6,849 nucleotides of DNA from Desulfovibrionales bacterium (GCA_012727515.1 JAAYGZ010000322.1:1-6849); one strand, 5' to 3'. Positions 1 to 6,498 are shown, counted from the first letter of the stretch. Numbers and translations: made by a program. The notes: generated by a model not told the origin, from the sequence alone.

Positions 1-476
1 CCGCCAATACCCACCAGGCTGGAGACAACGCCAATAACATTACCAGCGGCAAACATACCCCAGAGACCAGGCAGGGTTCGGGATGGTTTTGGTTTTTTTC
101 CAGACAGCATCTGGTAACAGACAAAATACAAGAAAATAACAAAAAATACTTTGAGTACGCCTGTGCTTAACACTGCGGCCACGCAGGAACCCAGAAATGT
201 GCCGACCAGGATACCAACCACAATACGTTTCACCACGCTCCACTCAACTGCTCCGCGTCGGTGATGGGCCATAAAACTGGAGACAGAGGTAAACATGATG
301 CTGGCCATGGACGTGCCAAGGGCCAGGTGCATGACAAGTTCCTGGGGCAGGTGCTGTAATTCCATGCAGAAAACCAGCATGGGCACAATGACCAGCCCTC
401 CGCCAATGCCCAGTAATCCGGCCAGAACTCCGGCAATGGCACCAACAAGAATGTATAAACCAAGAATAGTGATCAT
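1..476 (-). CDS. TauE/SafE family permease, N-terminal part (runs off window start)
   Basis: The 158 complete codons visible encode a very hydrophobic protein. It starts MITILGLYILVGAIAG and carries the glycine-rich signature GLLGIGGG at residues 20-27, followed by a short H/R-rich loop (MAHHRRG, 69-75) and further membrane segments near 80-103 and 107-124. The visible part ends in SSLVGIGG (152 onward), the start of the second copy of the same signature. Two inverted GxGGG-type repeats in a roughly 250-residue, 7-8 helix protein are the hallmark of TauE/SafE (DUF81) permeases, which export sulfite, sulfoacetate or other small organic anions. The substrate cannot be read from sequence. The start at 476 is supported by AAGGA (482-486) five bases upstream. 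The gene lies 114 bases after the transaldolase gene on the same strand, with a strong hairpin between them. The C-terminal third or more is outside the window. Confidence 0.88.
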   Translation of the reverse strand, partial: MITILGLYILVGAIAGVLAGLLGIGGGLVIVPMLVFCMELQHLPQELVMHLALGTSMASIMFTSVSSFMAHHRRGAVEWSVVKRIVVGILVGTFLGSCVAAVLSTGVLKVFFVIFLYFVCYQMLSGKKPKPSRTLPGLWGMFAAGNVIGVVSSLVGIG

Positions 477-499
477 GTTTTTCCTTATATGCGATAGAC

Positions 500-540
500 G
501 GAATACGCCCCCTGGGTCATGGCACACAGGGGGCGTTCCT
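500..540 (-). other. Strong hairpin between the transaldolase and permease genes
   Basis: ACGCCCCCTG (505-514) and CAGGGGGCGT (527-536) are perfect 10-bp inverted repeats around a 12-base loop. On the minus strand a GGA/TCC pair can extend the stem outward past a small bulge. No U-tract follows on the minus strand, where the sequence runs ATTCCGTC. On the plus strand a run of seven T lies about 17 bases beyond the stem. It is therefore not a canonical intrinsic terminator. In an operon gap it could lower permease expression, mark a processing site or protect the 3' end of the upstream message. The stem is seen directly; its function is inferred. Confidence 0.6.
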
Positions 541-590
541 GCCAGGGATGACATTTTTTTCAGTATGTTCCTAACGTGAAAAGACTGCTC

Positions 591-1244
591 TTAGGTGTCT
601 GCTCCGTGCCTGGCTTTCCAATCGCGCAAGAAAAGCTCAATGCCCACGTCTGTAAGGGGATGGCGCATGAGCCTGGTTAAAATCGCAAAAGGAATTGTGG
701 CCACATGCGCGCCAGCCAGAGCCGCATCACGCACATGCAGGGGGCTGCGGATGCTGGCAGCAAGAATTTGGGTTGAAAAGGCATAGGTGTCAAAAATAGT
801 ACGGATTTCGTGAATAATCTCCATGCCGTTGTGTCCTGCATCATCCAGACGACCCACAAAGGGGCTGTCATAGGTTGCTCCGGCTTTGGCAGCCAACAGG
901 GCCTGGGTGGCGGAAAAAACCAGGGTCACATTGGTGTCAATGTGCATGGAGTGCAGGATGCGCACTGCTTTAAGCCCGTCCGCGGTCATGGGTACCTTGA
1001 TAACCACATTGGGACCAAAGCGAACAAGGTCACGGGCCTCATTGACCATGCCCTCTGTGTCCAGGGCCAGTACTTCCAGGCTGACCGGACCAGGCACCAG
1101 GGAACAGATTTCCGCAGCCACTTCCTGCCAGGGTGCTGCTTCCCGCGCCATCAGGCTTGGATTTGTTGTCACGCCATCAACCAGACCCATGTCCTGGGCA
1201 GTGCGAATTTCATCCCGGCTGGCAGTATCAATAAAAAAACGCAT
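591..1244 (-). CDS. tal: Transaldolase, short TalC/MipB/FSA type
   Basis: This 217-residue (beta/alpha)8 class I aldolase begins MRFFIDTA, the usual N-terminus of the small TalC/FSA subfamily (typically 210-220 residues). It would act in the cytoplasm in the non-oxidative pentose phosphate pathway, moving a dihydroxyacetone unit between sugar phosphates. Visible active-site residues are D6, T26 and N28 (VTTNPSL), the Schiff-base lysine K83 in VVIKVPMT, T107, and S127 and F129 in SPFVGRLDD, plus S164. In E. coli FSA the F129 position is Tyr131, and phenylalanine there is typical of true transaldolases, so I favour transaldolase over fructose-6-phosphate aldolase. AGGGGG (1251-1256) precedes the start by six bases. 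The gene starts 14 bases after the stop of the small cysteine-module gene and probably shares its transcript. Databases may label this family fsa. Confidence 0.93.
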   Translation of the reverse strand: MRFFIDTASRDEIRTAQDMGLVDGVTTNPSLMAREAAPWQEVAAEICSLVPGPVSLEVLALDTEGMVNEARDLVRFGPNVVIKVPMTADGLKAVRILHSMHIDTNVTLVFSATQALLAAKAGATYDSPFVGRLDDAGHNGMEIIHEIRTIFDTYAFSTQILAASIRSPLHVRDAALAGAHVATIPFAILTRLMRHPLTDVGIELFLRDWKARHGADT

Positions 1245-1258
1245 GGCTTTCCCCCTGG

Positions 1259-1510
1259 TTATGCTTTGCTTTCAAGATATTTGTCGCGGCACTCATAGCT
1301 GCAGAAGCAACGAACAGTATCGCCTTCCTTAATACGAATATCTGAATCTTTGGACACATAGGTTCCACACACCGGGTCTTTGACCAGCACTCCTTCTTTG
1401 GCCAGTTCTTCCGTGTTATTGGCTTTGACCTCGGCTTTTTTCTTCCGATCATTGATAAAGAGTTTGTACAGGAAAAAAGTGGCTGCAGCAAAAATAAGAA
1501 ACTTAAACAT
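1259..1510 (-). CDS. Small membrane-anchored TRASH/YHS-like metal-binding protein (PP0621-like)
   Basis: This 83-residue protein has one hydrophobic helix at about 4-19, a basic patch (DRKKK, 21-25) and a variable linker. A C-terminal cysteine module follows: DPVCG at 45-49, then RCFCSYEC at 67-74. C48, C70 and C74 fit C-x21-C-x3-C, the spacing of TRASH/YHS-like metal-binding fingers, with one extra cysteine at 68. The basic patch after the helix suggests that the module faces the cytoplasm. The architecture matches small PP0621-type proteins often found in proteobacteria. Its biochemical role is unknown; metal sensing or metal delivery is only an inference. The ATG at 1510 is preferred to an in-frame TTG at 1522 because GAGGGAAG lies two bases upstream of it. 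The gene begins eight bases after folK ends and ends 14 bases before the transaldolase start. Confidence 0.85.
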   Translation of the reverse strand: MFKFLIFAAATFFLYKLFINDRKKKAEVKANNTEELAKEGVLVKDPVCGTYVSKDSDIRIKEGDTVRCFCSYECRDKYLESKA

Positions 1511-1512
1511 AA

Positions 1513-1520
1513 CTTCCCTC
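1513..1520 (-). promoter_or_regulatory. Ribosome binding site nested in the folK stop codon
   Basis: On the minus strand the sequence reads TGAGGGAAGTTATG. The TGA (1519-1521) ends folK, and its GA also begins the GAGGGAAG ribosome binding site of the next gene, whose ATG follows two bases later. This decides the start of the cysteine-module protein and implies translational coupling to folK. Confidence 0.8.
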
Positions 1521-2073
1521 AACGGGTATGTCCCGAATGGTTCGGGAGCGTTAGGTGGGCAGGAGACTCTGGTTGCCAGATGTGTTGATTCCGGACAGTG
1601 TAGTGCAAACCAGCCAGAAGGTCAGCCACGCGCTCTGTCCCGATACAGAGATCAGGAGCAAGCTGAAGAAGTGGCACCAGGACAAAAGCACGCTCACGCA
1701 TACGCGGATGCGGCAGGTGCAGATGCGTTGAACAGATGTGCAGGTCATCAAACAACAAAAGATCAAGGTCAATGATCCGTGGTCCCCAGACAGTTGTCCG
1801 CACCCGTCCCAGGTCTGCTTCCACAGAGAGCAGGGTGGTCAGCACCTGGTCCGGGGTCACGTCCTGGTGAACGTGCATACACGCAACCATGTTGGCAAAC
1901 CAGGGCTGATCTGGCATACCTTGCGGTTCTGTAACATACACATCAGAGGTGGCAGTGACTGCAAAGCCAGGCACTGCGTTTAAGGCAGCCAGTGCATGTT
2001 GTACATTGTCTGCCGGGTTGCCCATGTTGGAACCCAGACTCACGTAAACAATATGTGGAGCGCAATCTGACAT
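1519..2073 (-). CDS. folK: 2-amino-4-hydroxy-6-hydroxymethyldihydropteridine pyrophosphokinase (HPPK)
   Basis: HPPK transfers pyrophosphate from ATP to 6-hydroxymethyl-7,8-dihydropterin in folate synthesis, in the cytoplasm. The 184-residue product has the family motifs in order: SLGSNMGN (12-19), VYVTEPQG (45-52), QPWFANMV (56-63), ADLGRVR (86-92), the signature WGPRIIDLDLLLFDD (96-110) and LPHPRMRERAFVLVPL (120-135). D102 and D104 correspond to the two magnesium-binding aspartates (95 and 97 in E. coli), and H122 falls in the conserved HPR stretch. It is longer than the roughly 160-residue E. coli enzyme because of a C-terminal tail of about 35 residues. The ATG at 2073 is chosen. A TTG two codons upstream is the only alternative, because an in-frame TAG lies at 2083-2085. 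No convincing Shine-Dalgarno sequence precedes it. It heads the left gene row, divergent from xerD. Confidence 0.95.
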   Translation of the reverse strand: MSDCAPHIVYVSLGSNMGNPADNVQHALAALNAVPGFAVTATSDVYVTEPQGMPDQPWFANMVACMHVHQDVTPDQVLTTLLSVEADLGRVRTTVWGPRIIDLDLLLFDDLHICSTHLHLPHPRMRERAFVLVPLLQLAPDLCIGTERVADLLAGLHYTVRNQHIWQPESPAHLTLPNHSGHTR

Positions 2074-2132
2074 GGCCAAAAGCTATCTTTTTCGCCTTGT
2101 GTCGGCAAGGGGGCAGATGTACGAGGAGCACC
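2074..2132. promoter_or_regulatory. Divergent intergenic region folK / xerD
   Basis: These 59 bases must hold the start signals of both flanking operons unless they are read from farther away. A short inverted repeat, CCTTG (2095-2099) and CAAGG (2106-2110), sits in the middle. On the minus strand TTGCCG followed after 17 bases by TAGCTT is a poor match to a sigma-70 promoter. No confident promoter can be assigned. Confidence 0.35.
2124..2128 (+). promoter_or_regulatory. Ribosome binding site of xerD
   Basis: AGGAG lies four bases before the ATG at 2133. This fixes the xerD start there rather than at in-frame upstream codons that would read back into folK. The 298-residue product equals the E. 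coli XerD length. Confidence 0.85.
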
Positions 2133-3029
2133 ATGCGAGATACCATTGATACGTATTTACAACACCTGACAGTCATACGCGGTCTGGCGGAAAATACAGT
2201 GCAGTCCTATGGGTTTGATCTGAGTTTTTTTGCTGAATTTTTAGACAGACATCACGGGCAGATCACTCAGGTGGATGAACAGATTTTATTTATTTACGTG
2301 GTTGAGTTGCGGCGCAAAGGGCTGCAAACATCGTCTGTGGCCCGGAATATTTCCACATTGCGTAGTTTTTTTGATTTTCTTGTACAGGAAAAAATTCTGG
2401 CAGATAATCCCGCAGCCCTGCTTGATAGCCCCAAGCTGGCGCGTAAACTGCCCACGGTTTTATCGCAGGCTCAGGTAGAGGCATTGCTGAAACGCCCTCA
2501 TTGCACCGACAAACTCGGTTTTCGGGATCGTACCATGCTTGAGCTGCTCTATGCGGCAGGCTTGCGCGTTTCTGAACTCATCGGGCTTGTGCTTGGCGAC
2601 CTGGATGCCCAGGCCGGAATTTTGCGTGTTTTTGGCAAAGGGAGCAAAGAACGCTATGTGCCGCTCCATGCCACGGCTGTTTCCTATTTGCTGGATTATA
2701 TTCGCCTTTGGCGTCCGCTTTTTGGCCCACGCGGGGAGTTTATGTTCCTCAACCGCTCAGGCCAGGCCTTAACCCGTCAGGGCGTGTGGAAATTTATCAA
2801 ACGCTATGCCCAGGAAGCCGGGATCACCCAGCCTGTTTCTCCGCATACCCTGCGCCATTCCTTTGCCACCCATTTGCTGGAAGGCGGGGCTGATCTGCGC
2901 ACAGTGCAGCTTTTGTTAGGTCACAGCAGCATTATGGCCACGGAAATTTACACCCATGTGCAGTCTGCCCAGATGCTGGCCCTGCACCGCACATTTCATC
3001 CGCGTTCTTCCGCATACCAGCCCTTATGA
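2133..3029 (+). CDS. xerD: Site-specific tyrosine recombinase XerD
   Basis: This 298-residue recombinase resolves chromosome dimers at dif together with XerC or alone, normally under FtsK control. The N-terminal SAM-like core-binding domain spans about 1-90 and the catalytic domain about 105-290. All six active-site residues are present: R145 (YAAGLRVSEL), K169 (FGKGSKER), H238 and R241 (SPHTLRHSFATHLLEGG), H264 (LLLGHSS) and nucleophile Y273 (EIYTHV). The spacing follows E. coli XerD (R148, K172, H244, R247, H270, Y279) with offsets of 3 and then 6. GLRVSELIGL and the overall length favour XerD over XerC. The C-terminus keeps the HPR motif (FHPRSS). No prophage or integron gene is nearby, so this looks like the chromosomal housekeeping recombinase. 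Its TGA overlaps the next ATG (ATGA), implying coupled translation. Confidence 0.93.
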   Translation: MRDTIDTYLQHLTVIRGLAENTVQSYGFDLSFFAEFLDRHHGQITQVDEQILFIYVVELRRKGLQTSSVARNISTLRSFFDFLVQEKILADNPAALLDSPKLARKLPTVLSQAQVEALLKRPHCTDKLGFRDRTMLELLYAAGLRVSELIGLVLGDLDAQAGILRVFGKGSKERYVPLHATAVSYLLDYIRLWRPLFGPRGEFMFLNRSGQALTRQGVWKFIKRYAQEAGITQPVSPHTLRHSFATHLLEGGADLRTVQLLLGHSSIMATEIYTHVQSAQMLALHRTFHPRSSAYQPL

Positions 3030-5695
3030 CTCAGCTTTCCCCAGTGCATACGGTTATTACCTGCCACGCCAATGCAGATTTTGATGCTTTGGCCGCCATG
3101 GTTGCTGCCAGCAAGCTCTATCCTGAAGCAGCCCTGGTTTTTCCCGGCAGCCAGGAAAGTACGCTCAAGGATTATTTTATCCAGAGCGCCATGTATCTTT
3201 TTAATTTTCAGAGCATAAAAGATATAGATATCTCTCAGGTACGTCTGCTGGTGGTGGTGGATACCCGTCAGCGATCTCGACTGCTGCATGTGGAACCGCT
3301 TTTTAGCGTAAACAATCTGGAAATACACATCTATGATCACCATCCTCAGACCGAGGACAGTCTGGCGCCTGACTTTGAAATCTACAAACCCTGGGGCGCA
3401 ACCACCTCTATTCTTGTGGATATATTGCGTGCAAAAAATATAAGCGTGACAGAAGATGAAGCCACTATTCTGGGCCTGGGGATTTTTGAAGACACAGGAA
3501 GTTTTACCTTTGGCTCAACCACGGCTCATGATTTTGAGGCCGCAGCCTGGCTCAAAACCATGGGCATGGATGTGGGAATTATCCGCGATATTATCAGCCG
3601 GGAGCTTTCTTCCGAGCAAGTGGCTATTTTGTCTGAGCTTATTGATGCCGCGACCTCTCATTCCATTAACGGGGTTGATGTGGTGGTCACAGAAGTGACG
3701 CTGGACCATTATGTGGGCGATTTTGCCCTGCTGGCGCACAAACTCATGGACATGGAAGGCATCCGCGTCTTGTTTGCCATTGGACACATGGGCGATCGTA
3801 TTCATCTGGTGGCTCGCAGCAAAATCAAAGAAGTGGATGTGGGGGTGGTATGCACCTCGTTTGGGGGCGGAGGACACGGCTACGCAGCTTCGGCCTCCAT
3901 CAAGGATCGTACCATTGCCCAGGTTAAAGACGAGCTGTTTGCCCTGCTGTATTCACTCATTAACCCCCAGCTGGTGGTGGGCAAGTTTATGTCTGCCCCG
4001 GCAGTGCGTGTTGAAAGCATTCAGACCGTGGCCCAGGCCCTGGAAGTTATGGTGCGCTACGGTCTGAAGGCCATTCCTGTAGTGGCTGGCCAGGATGTAC
4101 GCGGCATTTTAGAACTGAGCGTGGCAGAAAAAGCCCAGGCCCACGGGCTGGGTGAAGAGCGGGTGACAGAATACATGCTGGCGGATTTTCGCAGCGTGAC
4201 CGAAGATCAGGATCTGTATCAGGTCATGGAAATTATTCTTGGTCGCCGTCAGAGGCTGGTGCCTGTGGTGCGTTCCGGCGAACTTATCGGCGTTATCACG
4301 CGCACTGACCTGATCAATCTGCTCATTCAGGAACCAGCCCGTATCCCGGAAACCTATTTTTCAGACAGACGACAGCAAGAACGAAATATCCGCACCACGC
4401 TGACAGAACGCTTGCCTGGGCCGGTTCTGGAGTTGCTGCACTGTGCCGGGCAGATCGGGCAGGAGCTTGGGGTTTTTGTCTATGCAGTGGGCGGGTTTGT
4501 GCGTGATATTGTACTCTCCATTCCCAATGATGATATTGATCTGGTAGTGGAAGGCGATGGCATTGCCTTTGCCCAGGCCCTTGGCGAGCGTTTGGGAGGG
4601 CATATTCGCCCGCACCTGAAGTTTCGCACTGCAGTGGTTGTTCTGCCGTCAGGACAAAAAATAGATGTGGCCACGGCACGGCTGGAATATTATAAATATC
4701 CTGCGGCCTTGCCTGTGGTAGAGCTGTCATCGCTCAAGATGGATCTGTTTCGCCGGGATTTTTCCATCAATACCCTGGCCGTGCATTTGCGGCCAGAGCA
4801 TTTTGGCAAGCTGATAGATTTTTTTGGCGGTCAGCAGGATCTTAAAGACAGGGTCATCCGGGTGCTGCATTCTTTGTCTTTTGTTGATGATCCCACCCGC
4901 ATTATCCGCGCCATCCGTTTTGAGCAGCGCTTTCAGTTTTCCATTAACAGTCAGTCTGAGCGTCTGATTAAAAATGCGGTGCGCCTGAATCTTTTTGACA
5001 AACTTTCAGGGGCGCGGATTCGTCATGAACTGCGCCTGCTCACCGAAGACGCGGCGCCTGTGGCCAGCCTGATGCGGATGCGTGAATTTAATTTGCTGCA
5101 CGAAATTCATCCCTTGCTTCATTTTCAGCCCTCCAGGGAACAATGTCTGGCTGAAATTGAAAAAACCATTACCTGGTACAAACTGCTTTTTCGGGAACCA
5201 GCGCCAGATGTATGGATAGTATATTTTCTTGGTCTGGTGTCTGGCCTTGATGTGCATCAGGCCCGATCAGTGATGGAACGTCTGCAGTTTCCGCATCGAC
5301 GCCAGGAGTTGGTGGAAGGCATTCGCAGGCAGTTGCGCTTTGTGTCCATGATGCTGGCCCAGTGGGGGAAAAAGAATGGCTCTGCTGCGGATTTGTACGA
5401 AATTCTACAGCCCCTGCCAGTGGAAGGGGTGATCTATAGCATGGCCAAGCAGCGCAAACCTGAGCTTAAAAAAGCGATTTCACATTTTTTAACCCGGTTG
5501 CAGGACGTGCGCATTGCTGTTTCAGGCAAGGATCTGCACAATATGGGCGTTCTGCCCGGACCCATTTATGCGTCTGCGCTGCGTCAGGTACATCGTGCAG
5601 TGCTCAATGGCGAGGCTGATACCCGGCAGGAGCAGCTGGATGTACTGTGGGAGGCTGTGCAGAACGCACACGGAGAGCAGAACGACCCGATCTGA
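3026..5695 (+). CDS. DHH phosphodiesterase-CBS-CBS-tRNA nucleotidyltransferase fusion (probable A-adding/CCA enzyme)
   Basis: This 889-residue protein has three parts. Residues 1 to about 310 are a DHH/DHHA1 phosphodiesterase of the NrnA/RecJ superfamily. All metal ligands are kept: H14, D18 and D20 (HxxxDxDA), D79, DHH at 104-106, D156, and GGGGH at 280-284 in DHHA1. Residues about 320-375 and 383-437 are two CBS domains, which usually bind adenine nucleotides. From about 470 comes a class II nucleotidyltransferase: GGFVRD (489-494), the catalytic DID aspartates D503 and D505, RRDFSINTL (576-584), DDPTR (621-625), and the tail-type motif GKDLHNMGVLPGP near the C-terminus. This architecture is known in deltaproteobacteria and Aquifex-like lineages as an A-adding tRNA nucleotidyltransferase that works with a separate CC-adding enzyme. 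A full CCA-adding enzyme or poly(A) polymerase cannot be excluded. It overlaps xerD by four bases and ends in tandem stops, TGA then TAG. Confidence 0.9.
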   Translation: MTQLSPVHTVITCHANADFDALAAMVAASKLYPEAALVFPGSQESTLKDYFIQSAMYLFNFQSIKDIDISQVRLLVVVDTRQRSRLLHVEPLFSVNNLEIHIYDHHPQTEDSLAPDFEIYKPWGATTSILVDILRAKNISVTEDEATILGLGIFEDTGSFTFGSTTAHDFEAAAWLKTMGMDVGIIRDIISRELSSEQVAILSELIDAATSHSINGVDVVVTEVTLDHYVGDFALLAHKLMDMEGIRVLFAIGHMGDRIHLVARSKIKEVDVGVVCTSFGGGGHGYAASASIKDRTIAQVKDELFALLYSLINPQLVVGKFMSAPAVRVESIQTVAQALEVMVRYGLKAIPVVAGQDVRGILELSVAEKAQAHGLGEERVTEYMLADFRSVTEDQDLYQVMEIILGRRQRLVPVVRSGELIGVITRTDLINLLIQEPARIPETYFSDRRQQERNIRTTLTERLPGPVLELLHCAGQIGQELGVFVYAVGGFVRDIVLSIPNDDIDLVVEGDGIAFAQALGERLGGHIRPHLKFRTAVVVLPSGQKIDVATARLEYYKYPAALPVVELSSLKMDLFRRDFSINTLAVHLRPEHFGKLIDFFGGQQDLKDRVIRVLHSLSFVDDPTRIIRAIRFEQRFQFSINSQSERLIKNAVRLNLFDKLSGARIRHELRLLTEDAAPVASLMRMREFNLLHEIHPLLHFQPSREQCLAEIEKTITWYKLLFREPAPDVWIVYFLGLVSGLDVHQARSVMERLQFPHRRQELVEGIRRQLRFVSMMLAQWGKKNGSAADLYEILQPLPVEGVIYSMAKQRKPELKKAISHFLTRLQDVRIAVSGKDLHNMGVLPGPIYASALRQVHRAVLNGEADTRQEQLDVLWEAVQNAHGEQNDPI

Positions 5696-5712
5696 TAGGG
5701 AAAGTGGGCTTT

Positions 5713-6228
5713 TTACCCCTCAAGCAAGGCCACAGTGGTCTGTTTTTTGCCAAAGCGGATAGCTTCTTCTGTGTTGGGGATAAAGATATCAAGGCGTTTT
5801 GTATGGCGTTTGGCCATGAGGTCGGCAATTTCAAAAATTCCATGCCCTTTGACATAGACTTTTTTTCCAAACTTCCATCCTTGTTCAAATAAATCACGGC
5901 TTACTGCCACAAAGCCTGGGCGCACTGTGCGCATACTGGCAGTGGTGTGCGGGTCTGGTCCACATTCCCTGACCGTCGGGCTGTAGGCGGTGATGGTCAG
6001 ATCTTTAATTTTTGCATCATTGAACTTAATCAGTTCTTCTGTTTTAGCGGACTGAATTTCTTCAATTTGCAGGAGCAGATTGTTGCGTTCACTTTCCAGG
6101 GCTGCGATCTGATGTTCATAGATTTTTGCAGCTTCCAGTCTGGACGCAGACTGGGTTCCAAAACCCACCAGGGCGATAAGTAATGCAGAAAAAAGCGCTG
6201 TGACAACAAGCGCGCCATGACCGTTCAT
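5713..6228 (-). CDS. Membrane-anchored coiled-coil 3D-domain protein
   Basis: The product has 171 residues. One hydrophobic helix (about 6-24) is followed by a charged heptad-like coiled coil (about 30-68, with ESERNNLLLQIEEI). A C-terminal 3D (double-psi barrel, MltA/RlpA-like) domain spans about 77-161: LTITAYSP (77-84), PGFVAVSRDL (104-113), IADLM (134-138), RLDIF (145-149) and a terminal FGKK (159-162). 3D domains take their name from three conserved aspartates and occur in lytic transglycosylases and cell-wall proteins. The likely place of action is the periplasm, but the substrate is unknown. At the first aspartate position (usually AVD) there is S110, with D112 two residues on; D136 and D147 hold the other two. 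The start at 6228 is backed by GAGG (6235-6238), spaced by six bases. It converges on the nucleotidyltransferase gene with a 17-base gap and no clear shared terminator. Confidence 0.85.
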   Translation of the reverse strand: MNGHGALVVTALFSALLIALVGFGTQSASRLEAAKIYEHQIAALESERNNLLLQIEEIQSAKTEELIKFNDAKIKDLTITAYSPTVRECGPDPHTTASMRTVRPGFVAVSRDLFEQGWKFGKKVYVKGHGIFEIADLMAKRHTKRLDIFIPNTEEAIRFGKKQTTVALLEG

Positions 6229-6498
6229 GGGGTACCTCGTACTGGTTTATGTTAGAGCAACCGGAGAGTGCGTGCAGTGGCGCAAGGCCACACGAAGAAG
6301 AGAAAACCGGCAGCATTTCGAGTGTTCACGCGACCAGACGTGGATGTGCTGGGCCTGGAAAAGGGACTGAAATGCAGTGAAGAAAATGTACTCGGCGCAT
6401 ACCAGAGATGCACACCGAGCAGCCATGCGCGTGAACAGGTTCATAACTGTCAGAACCCCTAATGGAGGCTTTCCAGTATGGCAAGCCCTGATTTTGAG
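6229..6498. other. Leader region upstream of the 3D-domain gene, no confident gene
   Basis: This 270-base stretch carries several potential structures. One is a hairpin GTGGC/GCCAC (6277-6281, 6287-6291) with a five-base loop, extendable by CGT/ACG. A second is an imperfect stem CTCGGcGCAT/ATGCacaCCGAG (6391-6419). A perfect 10-bp inverted repeat, TGTTCACGCG (6323-6332) with CGCGTGAACA (6428-6437), encloses the second hairpin. No tRNA, no sigma-70 promoter and no long gene is recognisable. A minus-strand ORF in this region is listed separately. The stretch may be the 5' leader of the 3D-domain gene, a structured RNA, or simply non-functional. Confidence 0.4.
6247..6444 (-). CDS. Possible small cysteine-rich protein, 65 residues, unrecognised
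   Basis: An ATG at 6444 opens 65 codons ending in TAA 18 bases before the 3D-domain gene, on the same strand. The product begins MNLFTRMAARCASLVCAEYI, has a moderately hydrophobic stretch (about 11-29) and six cysteines scattered along its length. By my hand count, G+C is highest at third codon positions (about two thirds) and lower at positions one and two, as expected of a coding frame here, but the sample is small. The only ribosome-binding candidate is AGGGG, 11 bases upstream, which is poor. I recognise no family. The overlap with the inverted repeats noted for this region argues for an RNA rather than a protein. Treat it as doubtful. Confidence 0.18.
   Translation of the reverse strand: MNLFTRMAARCASLVCAEYIFFTAFQSLFQAQHIHVWSREHSKCCRFSLLRVALRHCTHSPVALT

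Noticed and set aside
595..1332. Long plus-strand open frames opposite the transaldolase and small cysteine-module genes
   Set aside because: They are antisense to genes with clear family motifs, have no recognisable domains and no good ribosome binding sites.
1992..2132. N-terminal extension of xerD to an upstream in-frame start
   Set aside because: It would overlap folK antisense. The ATG at 2133 has a perfect AGGAG and gives the standard 298-residue length.
5696..5720. Shared bidirectional terminator between the converging nucleotidyltransferase and 3D-domain genes
   Set aside because: Only a weak, bulged pairing of AGGG/AAAG with CTTT/CCCT can be drawn, with no clear T run after it.
6438..6458. 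tRNA or tmRNA T-arm suggested by GGTTC...GAACC
   Set aside because: The loop is 10 bases, the invariant T-loop bases are absent, and no acceptor stem or D-arm pairs around it.
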